Positions 8,461 to 14,669 of a stretch of DNA of 16,572 bases are shown piece after piece. Within the stretch, counting starts at the first letter, position 1. Each line of letters starts with the position of its first letter. The notes below the pieces were generated by a model, which ran no database searches, was not told the origin of the DNA, and saw only the letters and a list, made by a program, of their open reading frames with translations. This stretch comes from Chlamydiota bacterium (lineage in GTDB: Bacteria > Chlamydiota > Chlamydiia > Chlamydiales > Rhabdochlamydiaceae), in NCBI GenBank assembly GCA_023265495.1, contig JAHFTP010000013.1:1-16572 (forward strand), read 5' to 3'. Position numbers and translations under genes: made by a program.

Positions 8461-9294
8461 ATGAGCGCAACAGAAGATTATCTCAGTTTCTACTCTCACC
8501 TGATTGACTTTGCGCCGATGTCTCTTCTATCTTTGTTTCTGCTTGGCATGTTTCGTCTCGCCCCTATTGTTGTTTTCGCTCCATTTTTAGGAGCAAAACT
8601 CCCCTCCGGAGTGAAAATGGGACTCCTTATCTCTCTTACTACCGTTTTACTCCCCCACATCGTGATGACTAGCAAAACCGCCGTAGGATTCGACCCTCTT
8701 TTTATTGGCTATGCCTTCAAAGAGTTTTTTATCGGAGCGGCTCTTGCCTTTTTAGTATCGATACCCTTTTTTATTGCCCAATCGGCCGGCGCCCTCGTCG
8801 ACTTCCAAAGAGGAGCTTCTTCTCTGCAGGTAACAGACCCCTTCTCTCAAGCGCAGACATCCTCTATTGGCATGCTCTATAATTATATGCTCATCGTTAT
8901 CTTTTTCTATATCAACGGTCCCTTTATCTTTTTTGATGGGCTTTTTCAATCCTATTCCATTGTTCCCGCTGACGGCTTTATGAATGCATCGTTCTTTACA
9001 GCGAAACAACCCTTTTGGCAGCTCATCACAGCACTGCTCACTAAGGTCACCGCCCTATCTATACAGTTTGCTGCTCCAAGCTTGCTATCCATTCTTATGA
9101 CAGAGGTTTTCCTAGGCATTGCCAACAGGCTTGCTCCCCAAGTACAAATCGTCTTTCTTGGCATGTCCTTAAAGTCCCTCATCGGCTTAGCACTCCTTTG
9201 TGCTGCATGGCTCTTTATTTTAGCGCAGATGGAAAAACAAACTCTCCTTTGGCTCAAAGATATCGATAGAATCATCTTCACTTTTCACGGGTAA
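8461..9294 (+). CDS. sctT: T3SS export-gate protein SctT (CdsT)
   Basis: 277 residues, FliR/SctT family, the sixth gate subunit that closes the SctR ring and contacts SctU. Seen: LLGMFRLAPIVVFAPFLGAK at the N-terminus, FKEFFIGAALAFLVSIPFF, then the family signature SAGALVDFQRGASSLQ, a polar TDPFSQAQTSS loop, and later SLLSILMTEVFLGIANRLAPQ followed by a last membrane helix. Six or more membrane segments can be counted. It begins 7 bases after the sctS stop with no visible Shine-Dalgarno, so translation probably depends on coupling to sctS. Its stop lies only 17 bases from the stop of the opposing AlbA_2 gene, and no terminator is seen between them. Confidence 0.94.
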   Translation: MSATEDYLSFYSHLIDFAPMSLLSLFLLGMFRLAPIVVFAPFLGAKLPSGVKMGLLISLTTVLLPHIVMTSKTAVGFDPLFIGYAFKEFFIGAALAFLVSIPFFIAQSAGALVDFQRGASSLQVTDPFSQAQTSSIGMLYNYMLIVIFFYINGPFIFFDGLFQSYSIVPADGFMNASFFTAKQPFWQLITALLTKVTALSIQFAAPSLLSILMTEVFLGIANRLAPQVQIVFLGMSLKSLIGLALLCAAWLFILAQMEKQTLLWLKDIDRIIFTFHG

Positions 9295-9303
9295 CCTATA
9301 ACA

Positions 9304-9342
9304 ATGCATCGTTACCTGCTGCCGTCTTTTGTTTCTAGTTTT
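9304..9342 (+). pseudogene. 5' remnant of a second FKBP-type gene copy (signal-peptide end)
   Basis: Starting at an ATG 9 bases after sctT, bases 9309-9342 match 11487-11520, the signal-peptide-coding start of the intact FKBP-type gene, at 32 of 34 positions by eye (mismatches at 9319 and 9337). The copy has lost 2 bases just after the ATG, so it is out of frame, and similarity stops at 9343, where the AlbA_2 coding sequence proper begins. With the 3' remnant at 10877-11000 it frames the regulator-like gene. It also overlaps the last nine codons and stop of that gene on the minus strand. Confidence 0.75.
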
Positions 9343-10682
9343 CTCAAAACAAATATAGCTCTTGGATCCTTCTCAGAGGTCGCAATCCTTTGGAGGAGCC
9401 CCTCTTCTAACATAATTTTAAGACGATCTCGAGCTGCACGATCAGACACTTCCCATACTTTTGCAGCTGTTTTTGTATTGATGAACTTCTCTTTTTTTAA
9501 ATACCTCACAAGAATTTCTACCCATGGAAGTTGTTTGGCTTTTTTAATACGCGTTGAAAAAAGAGTTATGCGACATTGATTATTTAACTCTACAATCTCT
9601 GGCAGCTTCAAGCCCTGTCTATGACATATAGAAAACATTCTTTGGAGACCAGAGCCCCATTGCTCAATTAAATTCAATTCTCGAAATACACGTCCTATCA
9701 CACGATTGCGAAGAAGAGAAAAACCCGCTAGGGCTTTTTCTAATGTTTGTCCAAAAGGAAATCCACCAGGATTAGTAATTTCAATACGTTCATCAAAAAT
9801 TGCGATTTGAATATGACACCCTTTCATGGAATAATCGGAATGGAGAAATGCATTTATAACAGCTTCTCTTATTACAAAGGGAGGATATTCAGGAATGTCT
9901 TCTCTCAAAACCCGTCCAATTTTACCTTCTAAGCGTGTATTTCTTTCTATAAACTGTATTGCTTCTTGGATGGCAAATGGAAGAGGCGTCTCGATTTCTA
10001 TCTGATCGAGAATTCTTTCTTTTGTTGTTCCACTAAAGCGAGCACAACGAACTGTGGAATCCGGAAGTAATTTCAAACGACCGAGATCAAATAAAAGCAC
10101 TCCTCCAATAGTAGGACTTAGCCGGCCAGAACGAGAAGAAAAAACACCCAGCATCTCACATGTTTTTTCTGTGGGACGTTTTTTCACCCAACTAAACGCT
10201 TTCTTCACTGATTCCCAGTCAACTTCTCCTTTGGGCAAAGGCAATTCATCATATGTGAGGTTCGATGCAAAAAGTCTTAGGGACGATACCATTTCTCGGT
10301 CCGCTTTTCTGTTTGTAGACCCAAACCGAATATATACTCCCTTTTCAGATCCTTCCGCTTTGAGGTAATAAGGGCCTGCCGCATGAGGAACTCGAATAAC
10401 AATGAGTTCTCTTTCACGATAAGAATAAATTTCAATGTCCGGAACTAAAAGTGGCATAACGCTATCTGTAATTGCACTGGCCAGTCTTTCTTCTTCACGC
10501 AAGCTATTCGCGACACCAACCACTTCTCGTGTTTTGTCCCGAATGCCTATAATTAAGGTTCCTCCTGCAGTGTTAGCAAACGCGATGACCGTTTTTACAA
10601 TGCCATCAATAGAATTAGCATTTTCCTTAAATTCAAGAATTTTACCTTCTCCATGTGCAAGAAATCCATCTAACATAGCCAT
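9312..10682 (-). CDS. AlbA_2 (Schlafen-type) / HATPase / winged-helix regulator-like protein
   Basis: 456 residues. The N-terminal AlbA_2 (Schlafen AlbA) nucleic-acid-binding domain spans about residues 10-130, with LEFKENANS (16-24) and the signature AFANTAGGTLIIGI (34-47), then VYIRFGSTNRKAD. The middle HATPase_c_4-type region (about 265-380) has the N-box-like REAVINAFLHSDY (272-284), ITNPGGFP (302-309) and IEQWGSGLQRM (339-349). The C-terminus (about 385-445) looks like a winged helix. Such proteins are usually annotated as putative transcriptional regulators or RecG-like ATP-binding proteins; the real substrate is unknown, and some relatives occur in defence islands. GAGGGGG precedes ATG 10682; ATG 10676 is a close alternative. 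It is on the opposite strand to every other gene here and lies between two pieces of a broken FKBP-type gene. The last nine residues (KLETKDGSR) are encoded by the antisense of the 5' remnant. Confidence 0.88.
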   Translation of the reverse strand: MAMLDGFLAHGEGKILEFKENANSIDGIVKTVIAFANTAGGTLIIGIRDKTREVVGVANSLREEERLASAITDSVMPLLVPDIEIYSYRERELIVIRVPHAAGPYYLKAEGSEKGVYIRFGSTNRKADREMVSSLRLFASNLTYDELPLPKGEVDWESVKKAFSWVKKRPTEKTCEMLGVFSSRSGRLSPTIGGVLLFDLGRLKLLPDSTVRCARFSGTTKERILDQIEIETPLPFAIQEAIQFIERNTRLEGKIGRVLREDIPEYPPFVIREAVINAFLHSDYSMKGCHIQIAIFDERIEITNPGGFPFGQTLEKALAGFSLLRNRVIGRVFRELNLIEQWGSGLQRMFSICHRQGLKLPEIVELNNQCRITLFSTRIKKAKQLPWVEILVRYLKKEKFINTKTAAKVWEVSDRAARDRLKIMLEEGLLQRIATSEKDPRAIFVLRKLETKDGSR

Positions 10683-10700
10683 TTCCCCCTCTATAAAACT

Positions 10701-10747
10701 AGGAAGTTAACACGGAAGCACTCGGAAGTCAAATACTTCCGTGTTAA
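10701..10747. promoter_or_regulatory. Operator-like repeat cluster upstream of the AlbA_2 gene
   Basis: A perfect 12-bp inverted repeat, TTAACACGGAAG at 10707-10718 and CTTCCGTGTTAA at 10736-10747, is separated by 17 bases. A third half-site, CGGAAG at 10723-10728, starts exactly 10 bp after the first (10713-10718), so both lie on the same DNA face. A degenerate AGGAAG lies at 10701-10706. The cluster ends 19 bases from the AlbA_2 start codon and covers its likely promoter. This suggests repression by a dimeric or oligomeric regulator, perhaps the gene's own winged-helix product. The symmetry is seen; the regulatory role is inferred. Confidence 0.6.
10704..10732 (-). promoter_or_regulatory. 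Candidate promoter of the AlbA_2 gene
   Basis: On the minus strand, TTGACT (10732-10727) is a good -35, and 17 bases further lies TAACTT (10709-10704), a weak -10 with three of six matches. Both elements fall inside the inverted-repeat cluster, so any protein bound there would block it. Confidence 0.4.
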
Positions 10748-10848
10748 AAAACAAAAAATAGTTTCCAAGCGCAATTTTCTAAAAAAATAAGACACAAACA
10801 ATTGTATATTAGGCAGATAAAACATCATGACCCGACAAGTAAAACCCC

Positions 10849-10863
10849 TATCACCAGGTGATA
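10849..10863. repeat. 15-bp palindrome
   Basis: TATCACCAGGTGATA: two 7-base arms with perfect symmetry around one base. It lies between the AlbA_2 promoter region and the 3' FKBP-type remnant. It could be an operator or a leftover of the rearrangement that created this region; nothing else supports either role. Confidence 0.4.
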
Positions 10864-10876
10864 CCGATCTATCAAA

Positions 10877-11000
10877 GAAATGACCTCTTTGCTAACCATA
10901 ACATATGGTTAAGCCTATTCCATATTGAAGAATCACTCCAACAACAGCCTCGATTTATTGGCTCATTTTATCATGACATGCTAGATAAGATTAAAGGTCC
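10877..11000 (+). pseudogene. 3' remnant of a second FKBP-type gene copy, internally deleted
   Basis: Two blocks of the intact gene at 11480-13303 are found here joined together. Bases 10877-10924 match 12909-12956 (about five differences in 48), covering the FANHDIWLSL part of the FKBP domain. Bases 10923-11000 match 13183-13260 (two differences in 78), covering IEESLQQQPRFIGSFY and beyond. About 226 bp present in the intact gene are missing between them, which removes the IPGFAHGVQGM...LAYG core. A frame stays open across this piece, but it has neither signal peptide nor catalytic core, so I read it as a pseudogene fragment. Weaker similarity may extend left to about 10867. Confidence 0.82.
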
Positions 11001-11027
11001 TGTCATAAGAACTTTCAGTCATGGCCG

Positions 11028-11056
11028 TTGCCTAAATACGACACGTTCTATATATT
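11028..11056 (+). promoter_or_regulatory. Candidate promoter of the Cys-rich/FKBP operon
   Basis: TTGCCT (11028-11033) and TATATT (11051-11056) are separated by exactly 17 bases, four and five matches to the consensus hexamers. The predicted start site lies about 35 bases before the ATG at 11097. The promoter is just downstream of the 3' remnant, so the operon does not depend on the broken copy. Confidence 0.5.
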
Positions 11057-11096
11057 TTTGTTAATGTTTTACACCTTTAAGAACGAGGGGGCGAAA

Positions 11097-11483
11097 ATGC
11101 AAAGACATCTGTGGAAAATAGGCCTGTGGATAGCACTTGTTATTTCCGTATGTAGCGTTCAGAAGCTTCCGGCTGAGGGATGCGCTAAACAAACAACTGA
11201 ATGCTTACATTGTAATGAGTCTTATGTCTCTGAGTTGACTATTTTGGCATCGCCGGAAGATATATATGTTGACGATAGCAACATTTTATTAGATGTGGAA
11301 GGATCTACGTACATAGTTCATAGATTGGAGAGAATAGGTGATCAATGGTTAGCAACTGTTGTTAATACTAATAATGTGAACTATTGCCCGCGTGGCCATC
11401 TCACATGCAGAGGATGCGGCCTATGCCATACGCGCTCATGTAATTATTATGTCAAGCCATGTAAGCTCTGGGACGGCAGATGA
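11097..11483 (+). CDS. Secreted cysteine-rich protein (128 aa), unrecognised
   Basis: I do not recognise the family. The ATG at 11097 follows GAGGGGGC at a good distance; an upstream TTG in frame (11028) is unlikely, as it would bury the signal peptide. Residues 1-26 look like a signal peptide (MQRHLWK, then IGLWIALVISVC, likely cleavage near KLPA). There is no proper lipobox. The mature part has nine cysteines, three near the N-terminus (C29, C36, C39) and six in the last third, in NYCPRGHLTCRGCGLC and RSC...KPC. The spacing (CxxCxxC-like) suggests disulfides or metal binding. Its last 4 bases overlap the FKBP-type gene start, so the two proteins are probably made together. A periplasmic or outer-envelope role is inferred; disulfide-linked envelopes are known in Chlamydiae. 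Confidence 0.75.
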   Translation: MQRHLWKIGLWIALVISVCSVQKLPAEGCAKQTTECLHCNESYVSELTILASPEDIYVDDSNILLDVEGSTYIVHRLERIGDQWLATVVNTNNVNYCPRGHLTCRGCGLCHTRSCNYYVKPCKLWDGR

Positions 11484-13303
11484 AATTCGTTACCTGTTGC
11501 CGTCTTTTGTTTCTGGTTTTGACATCACAGTTCTGTGTACTTAAGGCCGAGTCTGTTTCCATCCATATAGAGACTCAGAAAGATTATGAGGTTTTAGACC
11601 ATTTTTTTAGGATGGGAATCTTAGAAGAAGGGTATGGCTATGTTTTAGAAGGGGATAAACCTATTTCCATTCGAGATTTCTATTCTCTTGACTGCTTTCC
11701 CATTGCTAAAGATCTCAAATATTCAGAAAAAGAATTCGCAAATACTCTTCTTGTTCACGAAGTAATTCCTATTTGGAATAAACTCTGTTCGTTGCAAAAG
11801 AATTTTGTTTTGAAGGCAGTCCCTTTAAACACTCCCGAGTCCGTTGAACTTGGCTGGGAGGTGCAATTCATCAACATCCCCAAGCTACAGGAAGTCATTG
11901 ATAATAACATAGACCTTTTCCGCTACGTACTAGGCCCTACGCTTAAGTCTGAGCAACTCGTTCACAAAATTGCGTACTCTAGAGAAATGTTCTCCGATGT
12001 CTTACAAAATGATTGCGTTCTTATAGGCATCGTTTTAGGTTTTGGATCTCATAACAGTTTGGTCGGAGGGCGCGGAGAAACAATCCAATCCTTATCCTTT
12101 TCTCGGGACATGGCTCCCTTTGCACCCAAAAGCGTGCTAATGCAAAGCAAAAAAGAACATAGTTTAAGTTTTTTAAAACAGGAAACTTTTGCTTGCTACT
12201 ACCTGGACGTAGCAGGGGGAGAAGATGCCCTTATTGGCTTTAGAAGCGACTTCTCTCTCCTTAAGCCAAGCATTGGATTCTCTGACATAGAGGAAGAGCT
12301 CCTAACTCTTGAGACAGCAAATGAACCCCTCCCTCTTTGTCTGAGGGAAACACAGCCGGTGTTTATTTTTAGCGCCTATAAAGGGGGACCACCAAACCAA
12401 CCGTTATTTAAGCATTTAGAGCGTAGTCAAAATCAGGCCCGAACGCTTCTGAAAAAATCAGATTTCCTTGAACGGGTGTTAGAAAAAATCGGAGGAAAGA
12501 AGGCTCATATAACCTGCAAAAAGCCCGCTTCTGCGAACCTGCAATTATCTTTCTTCCACAAAAATATAAATGCCGGAATGTGGAACCACATTTTCGATAA
12601 CGTGATGCGTCGTTTTGAAGATAAGGAGCAACAATTGGCTTTCATAGAATCGTTTTCTTCTCCTCCTTCTTCTGTAATCCCTCCTACCATGATAGGAGTT
12701 TCTAAAGCTACTTTGGAAGGGTTGAAAAAAGCTCGAAAACATCTTTCTGAAGCTGATGCTCATTTTGAGACACTTTCTAAGGATATTTCCTTGCAAGCTA
12801 TTGTTCCTAAACAGCTTTTCTCTAAAACCACTTTTGCAAGCCATGGAAAAGAGCTGTTGAAGAGTTCTGATCGCATCCGGATAAATTATGCCATTGAAGA
12901 TCCAAAAGGAAATGTCCTCTTTGCTAACCATGATATATGGTTGAGCCTATCCCATACTATCCCGGGCTTTGCTCATGGCGTACAGGGGATGCGTGTGGGA
13001 GAGAAACGGCTACTTTTCATCCACCCATCTCTTGCCTATGGCGCTCTTACAACAATACCTCCCTGTCTTGAACTGGTAGCAAAAGTGCAGTTATTAGACT
13101 TCGACGAAAAATCCTCCGGATCTCTCCCTTCCTTAACATCCTGGGATTTGAGTTGGATACAAAATCCCACTCTGTATCACAGTATTGAAGAATCACTCCA
13201 ACAACAGCCTCGATTTATTGGCTCATTTTATCGTGACATGCTAGATAAGATTGAAGGTCCCGATAGAGGCAAACTCTACTATCCATTGACATTAAAATTA
13301 TAA
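11480..13303 (+). CDS. Exported protein with C-terminal FKBP-type peptidyl-prolyl isomerase domain
   Basis: 607 residues. A signal peptide (MKFVTCCRLLFLVLTSQFCVLKAES, possible cleavage near residue 24) directs export. Residues about 463-544 form an FKBP-like domain: DRIRINYAIEDPKGNVLFANHD, then IPGFAHGVQGMRVGEKRLLF, HPSLAYGALTTIPP and LELVAKVQLLDF. These match the Mip/FkpA pattern of tryptophan-or-phenylalanine site, GM.VGEKR and LAYG...IPP. The roughly 430-residue N-terminal part is not one I can name; it has stretches such as LGPTLKSEQLVHKI and LIGIVLGFGSHNSLVGGRG. A 60-residue tail follows the FKBP domain. Mip proteins are normally about 200-250 residues, so this is an unusually large architecture. 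Likely role: folding or assembly of envelope proteins, perhaps of the coupled Cys-rich partner. A decayed second copy lies at 9304-11000. Confidence 0.85.
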   Translation: MKFVTCCRLLFLVLTSQFCVLKAESVSIHIETQKDYEVLDHFFRMGILEEGYGYVLEGDKPISIRDFYSLDCFPIAKDLKYSEKEFANTLLVHEVIPIWNKLCSLQKNFVLKAVPLNTPESVELGWEVQFINIPKLQEVIDNNIDLFRYVLGPTLKSEQLVHKIAYSREMFSDVLQNDCVLIGIVLGFGSHNSLVGGRGETIQSLSFSRDMAPFAPKSVLMQSKKEHSLSFLKQETFACYYLDVAGGEDALIGFRSDFSLLKPSIGFSDIEEELLTLETANEPLPLCLRETQPVFIFSAYKGGPPNQPLFKHLERSQNQARTLLKKSDFLERVLEKIGGKKAHITCKKPASANLQLSFFHKNINAGMWNHIFDNVMRRFEDKEQQLAFIESFSSPPSSVIPPTMIGVSKATLEGLKKARKHLSEADAHFETLSKDISLQAIVPKQLFSKTTFASHGKELLKSSDRIRINYAIEDPKGNVLFANHDIWLSLSHTIPGFAHGVQGMRVGEKRLLFIHPSLAYGALTTIPPCLELVAKVQLLDFDEKSSGSLPSLTSWDLSWIQNPTLYHSIEESLQQQPRFIGSFYRDMLDKIEGPDRGKLYYPLTLKL

Positions 13304-13314
13304 ATATCTAACGT
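13286..13314 (+). promoter_or_regulatory. Candidate promoter of the first MOMP-like gene
   Basis: A perfect TTGACA lies at 13286-13291, inside the last codons of the FKBP-type gene. Seventeen bases later is TAACGT (13309-13314), a weak -10; TATCTA at 13305-13310 is a better hexamer, but its spacer is only 13. No terminator separates the FKBP-type gene from this site, so read-through is also possible. Confidence 0.33.
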
Positions 13315-13391
13315 GAAGGAAGTTTTAAGTGCTCATAGAGGATTGGCACTGAACTACTAAGAAAAAAAGACCCAACGAAAGGGGAATCAAC

Positions 13392-14486
13392 ATGCAACAG
13401 AACGTAAATAAATTCATAGCAACAACTGCAGCATCACTACTTGCAGCGTCAAGCCTTGTAAATGCAGATACACAATCACCATCTGCACCATCTGATATGC
13501 CCAATCAAATGACAAGTGGCATTGTAAATCCGTCCGGAAGACCACAAGTAAAGGAAGGGGCAGACCTCTTTCTTACAGCCGACTGGCTCATATGGCAAGC
13601 AAACGAAACAGGCCTTGGCTTCTGCATAAAAACAGATACCTCCTCCACATCAGCACTAGGAGAAGGTAGCGCCCACAGCGCAGAATTCGATTGGGAGTCT
13701 GGCTTTAGAGTGGGCTTCGGATATAACATGGGACATGATAGCTGGGATCTCTATCTGAATTGGACATGGTTCCAAGATGATGGATCTGAGCATGTGCATA
13801 CAGATGGCGATGATTTTATCTATCCTTCTGTTATGCACCCCGGCTCATCTGTGACGGCAACAGAAGCAGAGTCTCACGTTGACCTACACCTCAACGTCCT
13901 GGACTTAGAGATGGGAAGAGAGTTTTATGTAAGCAAGTGGCTCACTCTGCGACCACACGCCGGCCTCAGATCTGCTTGGGTACACCAAACAAATAACATC
14001 GAATACGAGAACCTTTTCTCCGTAAGTCAAGGAACCTTACTATATAACGAGTACGAAGTGGAAAGAGAGTGCAACTACTGGGGAATGGGCATACGAACAG
14101 GCCTAGATACTCAGTGGGGCCTGGGTAAAGGATGGAGCATCTATGGCAACGCAGCGATCTCCCTTCTCTATGGATTCTTCCACGTAGAACATGAAGAAGA
14201 AAGAACACCCTCATCCACAGGCGTTGAGGTCACACTCATTGACCTCACTAACAGCTACAGAGCGGGTAGAGCAGTGACAGACCTACAACTAGGCCTGCGC
14301 TGGGATCATATGTTCTGTAAAGACCGCTTCCACTTTGGCATCCAAGCCGGATGGGAACACCATATGTTCTTCTCCCAAAATCAGTTCATGACTTTTGTCG
14401 ATGACATAACGGATGGAATCTTTGTACAAAACCAAGGAGATTTAGAACTCCAAGGCTGGACACTGGCTGCTAGATTCGATTTTTAA
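13392..14486 (+). CDS. MOMP-like outer-membrane protein, copy 1
   Basis: 364 residues, probably an outer-membrane beta-barrel of the MOMP-like families of environmental chlamydiae (porin or adhesin role inferred). AAAGGGGA precedes the ATG. Signal peptide 1-25 with VNA before D26, then a Ser/Pro-rich linker. The conserved start of the barrel is NPSGRP (46-51), ADLFLTADWLIWQANETGLGF (57-77), followed by amphipathic strands such as GFRVGFGYNMGHDSWDLYLNW (104-124), LHLNVLDLEMG, RPHAGLRSAWV (187-197), CNYWGMGIRTGLDTQWGLG (227-245), and a final strand ending LQGWTLAARFDF. The terminal Phe is the usual barrel-assembly signal. Few cysteines (C78, C227, C309). It differs from copies 2 and 3 mainly in loop-like segments (about 128-160, 210-220, 271-281). 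A strong terminator follows. Confidence 0.85.
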   Translation: MQQNVNKFIATTAASLLAASSLVNADTQSPSAPSDMPNQMTSGIVNPSGRPQVKEGADLFLTADWLIWQANETGLGFCIKTDTSSTSALGEGSAHSAEFDWESGFRVGFGYNMGHDSWDLYLNWTWFQDDGSEHVHTDGDDFIYPSVMHPGSSVTATEAESHVDLHLNVLDLEMGREFYVSKWLTLRPHAGLRSAWVHQTNNIEYENLFSVSQGTLLYNEYEVERECNYWGMGIRTGLDTQWGLGKGWSIYGNAAISLLYGFFHVEHEEERTPSSTGVEVTLIDLTNSYRAGRAVTDLQLGLRWDHMFCKDRFHFGIQAGWEHHMFFSQNQFMTFVDDITDGIFVQNQGDLELQGWTLAARFDF

Positions 14487-14511
14487 CAGCGCTTCCAAAC
14501 TGAAAAAAATA

Positions 14512-14551
14512 AAAAAACCCAGGGGGTTTCCCTCTGGGTTTTTGTTTTTTT
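14512..14551 (+). terminator. Rho-independent terminator after MOMP-like copy 1
   Basis: CCCAGGGGG at 14518-14526, loop TTT, and CCCTCTGGG at 14530-14538 form a 9-bp stem with one G-T pair. It is flanked by A-runs on the left and followed by a long T-run with one G, so the stem extends by A-T pairs. It sits 31 bases after the stop. Confidence 0.9.
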
Positions 14552-14572
14552 AAAAAAAAAGTAAAAACTTGC

Positions 14573-14601
14573 TACACTTTTTTTTTGTAATTCTGTACAG
14601 T
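14573..14601 (+). promoter_or_regulatory. Promoter-like motif upstream of MOMP-like copy 2
   Basis: TACACT (14573-14578), a 17-base spacer beginning with a T-run, then TACAGT (14596-14601), which is preceded by G and followed by C. The same arrangement (hexamer, T-rich 17-base spacer, GTACAGTC) recurs before copy 3 while the surrounding sequence differs, so it is likely functional. Start site expected near 14608, about 60 bases before the ATG. Confidence 0.52.
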
Positions 14602-14669
14602 CTGAATTAACGTTGAAAATGAGAGAAGATGCTCATTTGTTGACTAACTAATCCGGAGGAAAATTGTCT

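Noticed and set aside
9304..9579. Plus-strand open frame of 91 codons after sctT
   Set aside because: Apart from the short FKBP-type remnant at its beginning, it is the antisense of the AlbA_2 gene. The remnant is also out of frame with the original signal peptide.
10858..11064. Open frame of 68 codons as a real small gene
   Set aside because: Its middle is two separate pieces of the intact FKBP-type gene joined together, with no signal peptide and no FKBP core, and no ribosome site in front. I treat it as a pseudogene fragment.
11028..11096. TTG start for the Cys-rich protein
   Set aside because: It would put 23 residues before the signal peptide, and the site overlaps the predicted -35. 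The ATG at 11097 has a good ribosome site.
9304..11100. Insertion sequence or transposon carrying the AlbA_2 gene
   Set aside because: No transposase, integrase or terminal inverted repeats are seen. The 12-bp inverted repeat lies close together on one side only and fits an operator better.
14664..14669. TTG start for MOMP-like copy 2
   Set aside because: It is only 3 bases from GGAGGA, while the ATG at 14670 has a 9-base spacing.
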